A stretch of 36,673 nt of DNA from Candidatus Eisenbergiella pullistercoris (GTDB lineage Bacteria > Bacillota > Clostridia > Lachnospirales > Lachnospiraceae). Below are positions 26,180 to 35,566 of the stretch, piece after piece. Both the position numbers and the translations under genes were made by a program. The first letter of the stretch is position 1; each line of letters opens with the position of its first letter. Below the pieces are notes generated by a model. It worked only from the letters and a program-made list of their open reading frames with translations. It was not told the origin of the DNA and ran no database searches. The stretch covers positions 1 to 36,673 of the forward strand of contig DXDD01000143.1 in the NCBI GenBank assembly GCA_019115665.1, in the 5' to 3' direction.

Positions 26180-27151
26180 ATGCTGAAAAGAATCGAGCTT
26201 CATAATCACAGTCTGGAATCGGACGGGCGCATGAGCGTTTCGGAGCTGGTCTCCTGGCTGGTATCCAACCGGATCACAGCTTTTTCCCTGACCGACCACA
26301 ATACGGTCTCCGGCCTTCCCGTTCTGAAAAAGCTTCAGGAAGAAGATCCGGTGTTTGAATATCTGAACGGCTACGAGCTTACCTCCTGGTACGGGCATAT
26401 CCTCTGCCAGAACGTCAGCGGATACATTCCCTGGGACGACTGCGACCGGGAAAACGGAGACGTTCTGTTCGACCGGGTACATGCGCAGGGAGGACTGGCA
26501 GGGATCGCCCACCCGGTCAGCTTTCCCCATCCGGTCTCCAACGGGCTTCGCTTTGAATTTCTGATCCATGACTGGTCAAAAGTGGATTTCATTGAGATCA
26601 TAAACAATTCCCATCCCGCCTTTCCGGACAACGGGAAAGGGATCCGTTATTGGGAGGACCGGTTTCTGAAGGGATATGCGCAGGGCGTCTGCCCCGCTCC
26701 CGTCTCCGGCATGGATCTGCACACCCCCATGGACATGAACCGCACCCATACGACCTGGATGGAGCTGGACGATTCCCTGCTTTTGGCTCCTCTCCGTGTT
26801 CAGCTGGATGCCGCCGTAAAGCAGAACAGAACCATCGTGTCCAATGGTCCTGTTCTGCTTTATGAAAGAAAGGGCGATCTTCTCTCCCTTCAGACGGATC
26901 TGAAAACGGACGAACGGATCCAGGGAATGCCGGAGGAGACTCCTTTCCTTCTCAGTCTGCGCTCTCCCTCGGCTTCTTATTTCAGAAGGCTTCAGGGACA
27001 CGCCGATCTCTCCCTTTCCGCCTGCGGGATCGGAAGCAGCGAACCCATCGTCCTGAAGCTGTATCCCGGATATGCGCGCCCGGAAGAAACGGAGCGCCTT
27101 CTCCCTTCCTGTATCCGCGCGTGTCTGCCGCAGGCTCAGTCAATCCGGTAA
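26180..27151 (+). CDS. PHP-domain phosphoesterase, CehA/McbA-like
   Basis: ELHNHSLESDGRMSVSELVSWL...FSLTDHNTVSG, GIAHPVSFP, SGMDLHTPMDMNRTHTTWM, KQNRTIVSNGPVL. Confidence 0.88.
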   Translation: MLKRIELHNHSLESDGRMSVSELVSWLVSNRITAFSLTDHNTVSGLPVLKKLQEEDPVFEYLNGYELTSWYGHILCQNVSGYIPWDDCDRENGDVLFDRVHAQGGLAGIAHPVSFPHPVSNGLRFEFLIHDWSKVDFIEIINNSHPAFPDNGKGIRYWEDRFLKGYAQGVCPAPVSGMDLHTPMDMNRTHTTWMELDDSLLLAPLRVQLDAAVKQNRTIVSNGPVLLYERKGDLLSLQTDLKTDERIQGMPEETPFLLSLRSPSASYFRRLQGHADLSLSACGIGSSEPIVLKLYPGYARPEETERLLPSCIRACLPQAQSIR

Positions 27152-28659
27152 ATATCCACGGCGGCCTTCTGGGAGACCTCCACAGTCACATTTCCCCGCT
27201 TCCTGTCTGCAGGCAGCTCCAGCACGGCAAGCACAAGCCCGTTCTGCGCGGAAGCCTCCAGGATCTCCCCGTCCGCAAGGAGGGAAAAATCATTGAGATT
27301 CTTTCCGATGGAGCATACCTGCTCTCCCACGGCCAGCCTGCCGCAGTCGGCCGCGTAGGAGATGGGCGTTCCGTAAAGGCTGACGGAAAAATCACCCGGC
27401 CTGTCCATGTGGATGCAGATCTCCAGCGCGCCGTCCCTCTGCGACATGCAGAACACCTTTCCCTCTCCCACGGAGGAATGGACGGCGCTTCTCGCCTGCA
27501 GGAAGCTTTCCGTGGGCGTCAGCCTGATGCGGTATCCTTCTTCCCTTCTCACCAGAGAAAGCTTTCTCGGAAGCCCCATGGCGCCGGTATACAGCTTGTT
27601 CTTATTCTGCATCCGAAGCCAGGGGATCAGGATCACGTCCTGCGTTCCCCAGACCGTCTGGGCGGCATAGGGAATCTCCGTTTTCCACATCTTCCGGCGC
27701 GTGCCGTCCGGCTTAAATTCAAAGCCGTCGAATTCTCCCGTAAAGTAGTAGCCATCGGCGCTGTAGAACACCCATTTTTCCCCTCCGCCTTCCACGGGAA
27801 GCCTTCTTAAATCCGGGCATTCCCAGGCCTTATCCAGGGTCAGCGTCTGGGTCCTTTTCCAGTTCTTCAGATCCCTGGAACGCAGGACGGCGAAATCGTT
27901 TTCCCGCAGATACAGAACCATATAGTAGGCGCCGCTCTCCTCATGCCAGTACACCTTGGGGTCCCTGTTTTCCTCCGCGAGCTGCCTGACCGCGGCTCCC
28001 TCCATTCTCTGAAGGGTCTCTCCCCCGTCCGTGCTGTAGGCGATCCGCTGAGTAAAGGTCTTTCCCCGGCTCCATTCCGACTTGTTTCCCGCGCAGGTAT
28101 AGAAATAGATCTGCGCCTCGCAGTCCAGCCCGAGAAGGCCCTTTTCGTTCACGATCCCGCTTCCGGAATAGACCGTCCCGTCCTCATTGGGATACAGGAT
28201 GGTCCCCTTTCTTTCCCAGTGAAGCAGGTCCGTGCTCACCGCGTGGCCCCAGCACATGTTCTCCCATCTGGTGTCAAAGGGATTATGCTGGTAATAAAGA
28301 TGGTAGGTTCCATCCTGATAAAGCAGCCCGTTGGGATCGTTGATCCATCCCGTATCCGCCGTGAAGTGGATCAGCGGATGGGACTGACAGATCTGCGGAA
28401 CGCTGTCCGACAGACAGAGCGCGTCCAGAAAGCCCTCCGGCACGTCTCCTTCCACAAGCATCTTTTTTCCCGCATACTTTTCCACATTCAGCGGCGCATA
28501 ATAGTGGAAAGCATAAAAGCCTTCCTCATCCCCGCTCACGGGGATCTGAAATTCAAAGGCCTTCCCCTCCGGAACGGAGAAAGAAACGGTTTTCGTCTCC
28601 TTTTCCGCACAGATGGGGATGAGCAGATATTTTCTGTTGATCCGGACAGATTTCTTCAT
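27136..28659 (-). CDS. Glycoside hydrolase family 32 (sucrose-6-phosphate hydrolase/levanase-like)
   Basis: WINDPNGLLYQDGTYHLYYQHNPFD, ENRDPKVYWHE, AWECPDL; ATGA start-stop overlap with ArsC-like gene supports start 28659. Confidence 0.93.
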   Translation of the reverse strand: MKKSVRINRKYLLIPICAEKETKTVSFSVPEGKAFEFQIPVSGDEEGFYAFHYYAPLNVEKYAGKKMLVEGDVPEGFLDALCLSDSVPQICQSHPLIHFTADTGWINDPNGLLYQDGTYHLYYQHNPFDTRWENMCWGHAVSTDLLHWERKGTILYPNEDGTVYSGSGIVNEKGLLGLDCEAQIYFYTCAGNKSEWSRGKTFTQRIAYSTDGGETLQRMEGAAVRQLAEENRDPKVYWHEESGAYYMVLYLRENDFAVLRSRDLKNWKRTQTLTLDKAWECPDLRRLPVEGGGEKWVFYSADGYYFTGEFDGFEFKPDGTRRKMWKTEIPYAAQTVWGTQDVILIPWLRMQNKNKLYTGAMGLPRKLSLVRREEGYRIRLTPTESFLQARSAVHSSVGEGKVFCMSQRDGALEICIHMDRPGDFSVSLYGTPISYAADCGRLAVGEQVCSIGKNLNDFSLLADGEILEASAQNGLVLAVLELPADRKRGNVTVEVSQKAAVDIYRID

Positions 28660-29012
28660 GATCCCAGCTTTTCCTCCCATTCTTTTTCCCGAAAGCCTGT
28701 CAGCACATAATCCTCCGCCACGATCAGCGGCCGCTTCACCAGCATTCCGTCCGTGGCCAGAAGGGCGATCTGCTCCTCTTCCCTCATGTCGGGAAGCTTT
28801 TCCTTCAGGTTCAGCTCCTTATATTTCATCCCGCTGGTATTAAAAAAACGCTTCAGCGGAAGTCCGCTTCTTTTCACCCAGAGCGTAAGCTCCTCCTGCG
28901 TGGGATTTTTTTCCACGATATGCCTGTCCTCATAGCGGATCTTCCTCTCATCCAGCCACTTCTTCGCCTTCTGGCAGGTGGAGCATTTCGGATATTCCAC
29001 AAAAAGAATCAT
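28656..29012 (-). CDS. ArsC/Spx family protein
   Basis: EYPKCSTCQKAKKWLDERKIRYEDRHIVEKNPTQEELTLWVKRSG; 118 aa. Confidence 0.9.
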   Translation of the reverse strand: MILFVEYPKCSTCQKAKKWLDERKIRYEDRHIVEKNPTQEELTLWVKRSGLPLKRFFNTSGMKYKELNLKEKLPDMREEEQIALLATDGMLVKRPLIVAEDYVLTGFREKEWEEKLGS

Positions 29013-29041
29013 ACGTTTTCCCTTCCTTTCTTTTTCCTACC

Positions 29042-29914
29042 TTAAAGCTGCGGCACGATCACGTCCATGCAGCGCTTCATCATGCTTCCCGCGTCCCGGC
29101 TTTCCGCATTGACGGCGATCACCGCGTTTTTCTCCGGAAGCACGATGGACAGCTGGCCGTACTTTCCGTCCGCCCGGAAGCTTTGATACGGCCCTCTCCA
29201 GAACAGATAGCCGTAGCCCTCCGCGCCGTTTTCCACCTGGGCGCGGGACGCTTCCTTCACATATTCCGCCGGGATCAGCTGTCTCCCGTTCCAGCTTCCC
29301 TCCTGAAGCAGGAGCTGCCCGAACCGCATCAGCTCCGTCACGCTCAGAAACAGGCCGCCCGCTCCGAAGGTGTTCCCCTTCGGGTCCACCTCCCAGACCG
29401 TCCGCCGGATTCCAAGCGGCGCAAAAAGCCTCGGCATCAGATAATCCACCAGGCTGCAGCCGGCCCTTCTCTGCACCAGCACGCCAGCAAGATAAGGACC
29501 CACATTGTTGTAGACAAATTCTGTTCCCGGCTCCGCTTCAAAGGGGCGGGACAGGCTGAAGCGCACCCAGTCGTCCGCCTCCATCACGGGACGCTGCTCT
29601 CCCATCAGCCAGGCCTCCTTCTGCCCCAGGCACATGGTGAGCAGATCCCTCACCCTTGCCTTCTGCAGATTCTCCGGGGGCTGATCCGGAATCTCCTCCC
29701 GAAAGGCGTCACACAGCTTTTCTTCCAGCGAAAGCAGCCCCTCCCCGCAGGCGATCCCCACCGCCGCGCTGGTGAAGCTCTTGCTGGCCGAATACTGATT
29801 TCTCCGTATCTCGCCGTCCCAGTCCCTTTTTACCGTCACTTCCCCGTTCACACAGACCCGCAGATTCAGGATTCGCATCTTTTCCGCATACTGTTCGATC
29901 TCCCGGATGTCCAT
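29042..29914 (-). CDS. Serine hydrolase, beta-lactamase/class C-like
   Basis: NQYSASKSFTSAAVGIACGEGLLSLEEKL (SxxK), FVYNNVGPYLAGVL (YxN); RBS AGGGAGG before ATG 29914. Confidence 0.85.
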   Translation of the reverse strand: MDIREIEQYAEKMRILNLRVCVNGEVTVKRDWDGEIRRNQYSASKSFTSAAVGIACGEGLLSLEEKLCDAFREEIPDQPPENLQKARVRDLLTMCLGQKEAWLMGEQRPVMEADDWVRFSLSRPFEAEPGTEFVYNNVGPYLAGVLVQRRAGCSLVDYLMPRLFAPLGIRRTVWEVDPKGNTFGAGGLFLSVTELMRFGQLLLQEGSWNGRQLIPAEYVKEASRAQVENGAEGYGYLFWRGPYQSFRADGKYGQLSIVLPEKNAVIAVNAESRDAGSMMKRCMDVIVPQL

Positions 29915-30133
29915 GATATCCTCCCTTTCCGGACGCCGCAAAGCCGCTGTTCTTCCCCCGTTCGGACGCCCTTTCCCTGGCAGTGAACTGCCTTTCTTTC
30001 GTGAACTGCCTTTCTATGAAGAAATTATAACCTGAATGAGGGGATTAGGCAATCGCACAATTTGACTCGACGATGGAAGGAAAATGTACTAAAATAGAAG
30101 GAAGATACGATCACTGACGAGGGGGGTCGATTC

Positions 30134-31861
30134 ATGTCGTCATTTTTCAGAAAATATCTTGCATCTTTCAGAAAAGAGCTTTTCGGCTTTCTTCTGTGCT
30201 CTCTCTGCTGTTCCGTCCTGACGGCGGCCTGTTCCGGCATCATGAACCGGATCGTGGAGGAGACTCTGGGCGGGCAGGGGGATGGCTCTCTTTTTCCTTT
30301 TCTCGGGATCCTGGCTGCCCTGGCGCTTGTATGGGTGGTCTTTCTTTTTCTGGAAAAAATGCTGTCCGGCAGGCTGGGGCTTCTGATCTCGCAGGAGATC
30401 CGGCAGGATGTGACGGAGAAGCTGATGCGGCTGAACTATGGATTTTTCATGGAGCAGGAATCCGGAGGCTTTCTGAACCGGCTCAACGATGATGTGCGGG
30501 ACGCGGCGGATTATCTGGAAAAGCTTCTCTCCACGGTTCTGTCCAACGGCGTCCTCATTCTGGTCCTGTCTATATATCTGTGTTCTGTGAACGGGATCCT
30601 CTTTCTTTTTTCCATTCTGTGGATCCCGGCCGTTACGCTGATTTTCCGGCGCGGCTTAAAAAGCATCCAGTCCCTTTCCGGAGAAAAGAAAAGGAATCAG
30701 GACGCCTTTACCGGGCTGGTCCGGGAGGCCTTTGCCGGAACGGAGACGGAAAAAAGCTTTCTGCTGGAGGAACAGAATCTCAGGCGGTATTCCTGCGCCA
30801 TCGACCGGATCCTTTCCGTGGATCTGAAGCAGCAGAAGCGGGAAGCCTTCCTGACTCCGTTTTCCTTCGTCACGCAGGCGCTTCCCACCCTGTCCTGCTG
30901 CCTGTTCGCCGCGCTGCTGTCCTCCTTCGGTTATGTGCAGGTTTCGGAAATGATCTCCTTTCTGGTCCTTCTCGGTTTCCTTTCCCAGCCCATCACCGGC
31001 TTTACCTCCGTGCTCGCCGATCTGAAAAAGGACAGCGTGGGTATACGCCGGCTGCGGGAGCTTCTGTCCGCGCCGGAGGAAAGCTATGGCGGAAGCCCGG
31101 TGATTCCGGCAGAGGACGCGCCCGTCCTTTCCTTTCAGGGAGTTTCCTTTTCCTATCCCCATTCCGGCCCGGTATTACAGGAAATCTCCTTTGCCATCCG
31201 CAAGGGAGAACGCGCTGCCTTCGTCGGAAGCTCCGGCGGAGGAAAATCCACGCTTCTTCTGCTCCTTCTCGGGCTGTATCCGGTCGAAAAGGGAGAATAT
31301 CTCCTCTATGGCGCTCCTTTTCGCGGGCTTGATCTCAGAGAAGCCCGGAAATGCTTCTCCATCGTGGCGCAGGAGCCCTTCCTGTTTCCCGGAACCATTG
31401 CGGAAAACCTCCGCTATGGAAATCCGGACGCCTCCTTCCTGGAGCTGGAAGCGGCCATGAAGGCGGTGGGGCTGGACAGCTATGTACGCAGTCTTCCAAA
31501 AGGGTATGAGACGGTTCTGGAGGAGGGCGGCGCAAACCTTTCCGGCGGGCAGAAACAGCGCCTTTCCATCGCAAGGGCGCTGCTCAGAAAAAGTGAGATC
31601 GTTCTGATGGACGAGCCGACCTCCTCCCTGGACGCTGCTTCCGAGGCGGAGATCGTCCGCCTTGCGGATACCGTCCTCTCAGGAAAAACCATCCTCACCA
31701 TCGCCCACAGGCTGAACACGATCCAAAATTACGACCGGATCTTCGTACTGGATCAGGGAAGGATCGCGGAATGCGGTTCCCACAGGGAGCTGATGGCGCG
31801 AAAGGGCCTGTATTACCGTCTTTTCACGAAACAGGAGCCGGAAAGGGGGAAGGAAATTTGA
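30134..31861 (+). CDS. ABC exporter half-transporter 1 (fused TMD-NBD)
   Basis: N-terminal TMD; GSSGGGKSTLLLLLLG, LSGGQKQRLSIARALL, IVLMDEPTSSLDAASE. Confidence 0.92.
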   Translation: MSSFFRKYLASFRKELFGFLLCSLCCSVLTAACSGIMNRIVEETLGGQGDGSLFPFLGILAALALVWVVFLFLEKMLSGRLGLLISQEIRQDVTEKLMRLNYGFFMEQESGGFLNRLNDDVRDAADYLEKLLSTVLSNGVLILVLSIYLCSVNGILFLFSILWIPAVTLIFRRGLKSIQSLSGEKKRNQDAFTGLVREAFAGTETEKSFLLEEQNLRRYSCAIDRILSVDLKQQKREAFLTPFSFVTQALPTLSCCLFAALLSSFGYVQVSEMISFLVLLGFLSQPITGFTSVLADLKKDSVGIRRLRELLSAPEESYGGSPVIPAEDAPVLSFQGVSFSYPHSGPVLQEISFAIRKGERAAFVGSSGGGKSTLLLLLLGLYPVEKGEYLLYGAPFRGLDLREARKCFSIVAQEPFLFPGTIAENLRYGNPDASFLELEAAMKAVGLDSYVRSLPKGYETVLEEGGANLSGGQKQRLSIARALLRKSEIVLMDEPTSSLDAASEAEIVRLADTVLSGKTILTIAHRLNTIQNYDRIFVLDQGRIAECGSHRELMARKGLYYRLFTKQEPERGKEI

Positions 31862-33543
31862 AAACATATCTTTCGCAGCTTCGTTTTGCCTTACAGTATA
31901 TTGCCGACAGGAAATGGAACTATATCCCCGCCCTTCTCGGCGTGGGCATCGGTTATTCCGGCATGAGCATCAGCGTTTCCCTGATCCCGCAGATCCTGAT
32001 CGATTCCGCGGCGGCCGGAGGCCTTCACAGTGCGGGACGGGGCCTTGCGGTATACGCCGGGCTCTTTGTCCTCTCCTCTCTTCTGGCCGTTCTCTCTCAG
32101 TATGCCTACCGGCGCACCGCTCTGCGGGCTGCGGCCTCCCTCAGGCTGCGGATCATGGAGAAAAAGACCCGCCTTCCCATGTCTTTTCTGGAAACCAGCC
32201 ACAGCGGGGAGCTGCTGTCCCGGATGCTTTATGACATGAACCGTGTTGAGGAGCTGTACCGGACGAAGCTGAAGGAGTTCGTCAACCCCATCCTTGCGCT
32301 TATCACCAGCGTGATCCCCATGCTGCTTTTAAACGTACCGCTGACGCTTCTGCTTTTATTTCTGTCCCTGCTCTGCCTGTTCGTCAATACCACCTTTTCC
32401 GGCAGGGTCCGCAGGGCCGGGCTTCTTGCCGCACGCTCCAACGATGTTCTGACAGAACAGTCCGCAGATATCCTCTCCGGCCTTCTGACCATCCGGCAGT
32501 ACCAGCTTGCGGATGCCCTGTCCGCGCGCTACCGCCTGGCCAATGCGGATTTTACGGAAAAATCCCTGAAACGGCAGAGGATCACGGCTCTCCTGGAAGC
32601 CATGAACAAGGGCTTCGACATTCTCTGCAGCATCGTCTTTCTTTCCGCGGGCTCTCTGATGGTAAGCGCCGGACAGACCACCTACGGAACCCTCGTCGCT
32701 CTGATGAGTCTTCAGTCCAGCCTGATCTGGGCCGCTCTGCAGGCCGGCAGGCGGTTTCCGGAGCTGTTTGAAAGCATCGCCAGCGTGGAGCGGATCGACC
32801 GTTTTCTGAAGGAGCCGGAGGAAGAGATCCGCATCCCCGCCTCCTCCAAAACCTGCAGAGACGCCTCCGCCTTCCTCGTCTTTCAGGATGTTTCCTTCTC
32901 CTATCCCCGGCCGGAAAAGGAAGCCGGCGGACAGACCGGGCAGAAAAACATCCTGGAGCATTTTGACCTGAAAATCAGGAGAAACGAAACCCTGCTTCTG
33001 TCCGGCCCCTCCGGCTGCGGGAAATCCACCCTGTTCCGGCTTCTTCTGGGCTTTTACAATGTGAGCTCCGGCGCTGTCCTGATCGATGGAAAATATCTGG
33101 ACGAATATTCCCCGCAGGAGCTTCGGGGAATGATCTCCCTCATCCCTCAGAAGCCCTTCCTTTTCCAGGGAACGATTCTGGAAAATATCCGCTGCGCAAG
33201 GCCGGAGGCTTCAGAGGAGGAAGTGAAAGACGCGGCGAAAGCCGCCTGTGCCCATGACTTCATCACCGCCTTTCCCGGCGGCTATGACCATGTCCTGACG
33301 GAACAGGGCCGCAGCCTGTCCTTCGGCCAGAGACAGCGCATCGCCATCGCCAGAGCATTCCTGAAGGACGCCCCGATCATTCTTTTCGATGAGGCCTCCT
33401 CCGGACTGGACAATGAATCGGAACGGGCCGTACTGGAATCGGTTCATACGCTCATCCGAAATAAGACGGCCATCATCATCGCCCACCGGAACGCCGACAC
33501 CTGGAATGCTGACAGGAAATATTTCTTTACAATATCGCATTAG
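31858..33543 (+). CDS. ABC exporter half-transporter 2 (fused TMD-NBD), probable TTG start
   Basis: TTG at 31858 overlaps the TGA of half 1 and follows [57 protein letters not shown]. Confidence 0.9.
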   Translation: MKTYLSQLRFALQYIADRKWNYIPALLGVGIGYSGMSISVSLIPQILIDSAAAGGLHSAGRGLAVYAGLFVLSSLLAVLSQYAYRRTALRAAASLRLRIMEKKTRLPMSFLETSHSGELLSRMLYDMNRVEELYRTKLKEFVNPILALITSVIPMLLLNVPLTLLLLFLSLLCLFVNTTFSGRVRRAGLLAARSNDVLTEQSADILSGLLTIRQYQLADALSARYRLANADFTEKSLKRQRITALLEAMNKGFDILCSIVFLSAGSLMVSAGQTTYGTLVALMSLQSSLIWAALQAGRRFPELFESIASVERIDRFLKEPEEEIRIPASSKTCRDASAFLVFQDVSFSYPRPEKEAGGQTGQKNILEHFDLKIRRNETLLLSGPSGCGKSTLFRLLLGFYNVSSGAVLIDGKYLDEYSPQELRGMISLIPQKPFLFQGTILENIRCARPEASEEEVKDAAKAACAHDFITAFPGGYDHVLTEQGRSLSFGQRQRIAIARAFLKDAPIILFDEASSGLDNESERAVLESVHTLIRNKTAIIIAHRNADTWNADRKYFFTISH

Positions 33544-33554
33544 CATGCTAAAAT
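33526..33554 (+). promoter_or_regulatory. Promoter of amino-acid ABC importer operon
   Basis: TTTACA-17 nt-TAAAAT; -35 lies within the 3' end of the exporter gene. Confidence 0.75.
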
Positions 33555-33636
33555 GTGAAAGCAGCGTGCATAACGCCGGCGTTATAAGCCGGCGACATGC
33601 GCATCAAAAGAAAATCGACTGGGAGGTTATTTTATT

Positions 33637-34614
33637 ATGAAAAAGTTCCTGTCACTTACCCTGGCCATGCTTCTGGCCTTTTCTCTGACCGCCTGCGGAA
33701 GCTCTTCTTCGGATTCTTCCGGAAGCGCCGCCTCCGGAGCTTCTTCTGAAGCGGAAAGCACGGCGGCCGCATCGGATGCCGCTGAAAGTGAAGCGGCTGA
33801 GACGGCTGCCGACACGAGTGCGGCGGAAACCGAAGCCGCGGAGACGGCTGCTGCCGAAACGGGCGCGGCGGAAACCGAAGCCGCCGGCGAAAGCGATCTG
33901 GCCGCCATTCAGGAAAAGGGCACGCTGGTGGTCGGGATCACCAATTTTGAACCCATGGATTATCAGAACGCGGACGGCGAGTGGATCGGCTTTGACGCCG
34001 ACCTGGCGAAGCAGTTTGCCGAATACCTCGGCGTTTCCGTGGAATTTTCCGAGATCACCTGGGATTATAAGGTAATGGAGCTGGAAGCCGGAAATATCGA
34101 CTGCGTATGGAACGGAATGACGCTCACCGACGAGGTCACCTCCTCCATGGCAACCTCCACTCCCTACTGCACCAACTATCAGGTTCTGGTTTATCCTGCC
34201 GCTTCCGCCGCTGAATTTGAGGGCCTGACCTCTCTGGAAGGCCTGAACGTAGCCGTGGAATCCGGTTCCGCCGGCGAGGACGCCGCGGAAGCGCTGGGAG
34301 CCGCCACCGTTCCGGTGCAGGCGCAGGCGAATACGCTGATGGAAGTGGCCGCGGGAACCTCTGACGCGGCAGTGATCGACGTGCTCATGGCCGCCGCCAT
34401 GACCGGTGAAGGAACCAGCTATGCGGACCTTTCCTACAGCGTCAACCTGAACGAGGCGCAGGGTCTGGACTCCGAGCAGTACGGCGTCGGCTTCCGTCAG
34501 GGTTCCGATCTGGCGGATTCCTTCAACTCCTTCTGGGCGGAAAAGGTCGCGGACGGAACCGTGGAGGAGATCGCCAATACCTACGGCCTGCAGGACGCTG
34601 TCATTCTGGAATAA
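33637..34614 (+). CDS. Amino-acid ABC transporter substrate-binding lipoprotein
   Basis: Lipobox SLTACGS; EKGTLVVGITNFEPMDYQNADGEWIGFDADLAKQFAEYLG; WNGMTLTDE. Confidence 0.93.
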   Translation: MKKFLSLTLAMLLAFSLTACGSSSSDSSGSAASGASSEAESTAAASDAAESEAAETAADTSAAETEAAETAAAETGAAETEAAGESDLAAIQEKGTLVVGITNFEPMDYQNADGEWIGFDADLAKQFAEYLGVSVEFSEITWDYKVMELEAGNIDCVWNGMTLTDEVTSSMATSTPYCTNYQVLVYPAASAAEFEGLTSLEGLNVAVESGSAGEDAAEALGAATVPVQAQANTLMEVAAGTSDAAVIDVLMAAAMTGEGTSYADLSYSVNLNEAQGLDSEQYGVGFRQGSDLADSFNSFWAEKVADGTVEEIANTYGLQDAVILE

Positions 34615-34670
34615 GAATGGAATGCTTCTCTTTCTGTCCGGCATTCTGTCAAAATAATCGTTGACCTGTA

Positions 34671-34705
34671 TCAAAGGCAGAGGCGTATGCTCCCTCTGCC
34701 TTTGA
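34671..34705 (+). other. Intercistronic stem-loop between substrate-binding protein and permease
   Basis: tcaaaggcagagg-cgtatgctc-cctctgcctttga, 13-bp perfect stem, weak T tract. Confidence 0.75.
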
Positions 34706-34804
34706 GCGGCTTTTCATCGCCTGCACGGCTCCGGCTGTCATTGTCTGCGCCGCGGCCGGGACGACAGCCAAAGAGCTTTGATGACACGATCGGAGGATGA
34801 CCTC

Positions 34805-35488
34805 ATGTTTTTCTTTTCTGATGAATTTCAGACCGTCGTATCCGCCCTGAACGAGGGATTTATCAAAACGGTCCAGCTGTTTTTTCTGACCCTCATCGGC
34901 GCTCTCCCCCTGGGGCTTATCATTTCCTTCGGCTCCATGAACCGGTTTGCGCCCCTGCGGTGGCTGACCCGCACCGTGGTTTGGATCATCCGGGGAACGC
35001 CGCTGGTGCTGCAGATCCTGATCATCTATTACGTTCCCCCGCTGATGAAGCTGTTCACCTGGGGAGGCGGAGAGACCGGGAGATTTACCGCCGTAACGGC
35101 GGCCTTTATCATCAATTACGCCTTCTATTTTTCCGAGATCTACCGGGGCGGCATCCAGGGTGTTCCCGTCGGACAGCAGGAGGCCGGACATGTGCTCGGC
35201 ATGACCAGGTCCCAGATCTTTTTCCGGGTCACTCTGCTGCAGATGATCAAGCGCATCGTTCCGCCCATGTCCAATGAGATCATCACCCTGGTAAAGGATA
35301 CCTCTCTGGCGCGCGTGATCGCCCTGCAGGAGGTGATCTGGATGGGCGAATCCTTCATGAAGGGAAACCGGGGATATGCGGGCCTGATCTGGCCTCTGTT
35401 CTTCACGGCTGTTTACTATCTGGCCTTCAGCGGCATCGTGACCATCCTGCTGAACCGCCTGGAAAAAAAGCTGGACTTTTTCCGCTGA
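34805..35488 (+). CDS. Amino-acid ABC transporter permease
   Basis: RGTPLVLQILIIYY, FYFSEIYRGGIQGVPVGQQEAGHVLGMTRSQIFFRVTLLQ; RBS gagga before ATG 34805. Confidence 0.93.
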   Translation: MFFFSDEFQTVVSALNEGFIKTVQLFFLTLIGALPLGLIISFGSMNRFAPLRWLTRTVVWIIRGTPLVLQILIIYYVPPLMKLFTWGGGETGRFTAVTAAFIINYAFYFSEIYRGGIQGVPVGQQEAGHVLGMTRSQIFFRVTLLQMIKRIVPPMSNEIITLVKDTSLARVIALQEVIWMGESFMKGNRGYAGLIWPLFFTAVYYLAFSGIVTILLNRLEKKLDFFR

Positions 35489-35566
35489 AGAAACGTCTGC
35501 GCCAATTTGCACTGAATGGGAGATCCGCGGCCCGCGCCGCGCTGACTCTCCGGAATGGAGATAGAC

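Noticed and set aside
29983-30015. 15-bp direct repeat gtgaactgcctttct x2 upstream of the serine hydrolase
   Set aside because: Real, but short and in the 5' region with no other signal; likely simple slippage.
33570-33600. cgccggc-gttataa-gccggcg stem in the amino-acid SBP leader as a riboswitch
   Set aside because: Short 7-bp stem only; no recognizable aptamer motif and no terminator or sequestered RBS.
33652-34674. 340-aa minus-strand ORF and 34649-35827 minus ORF
   Set aside because: Antisense to the amino-acid ABC genes; no RBS or motifs.
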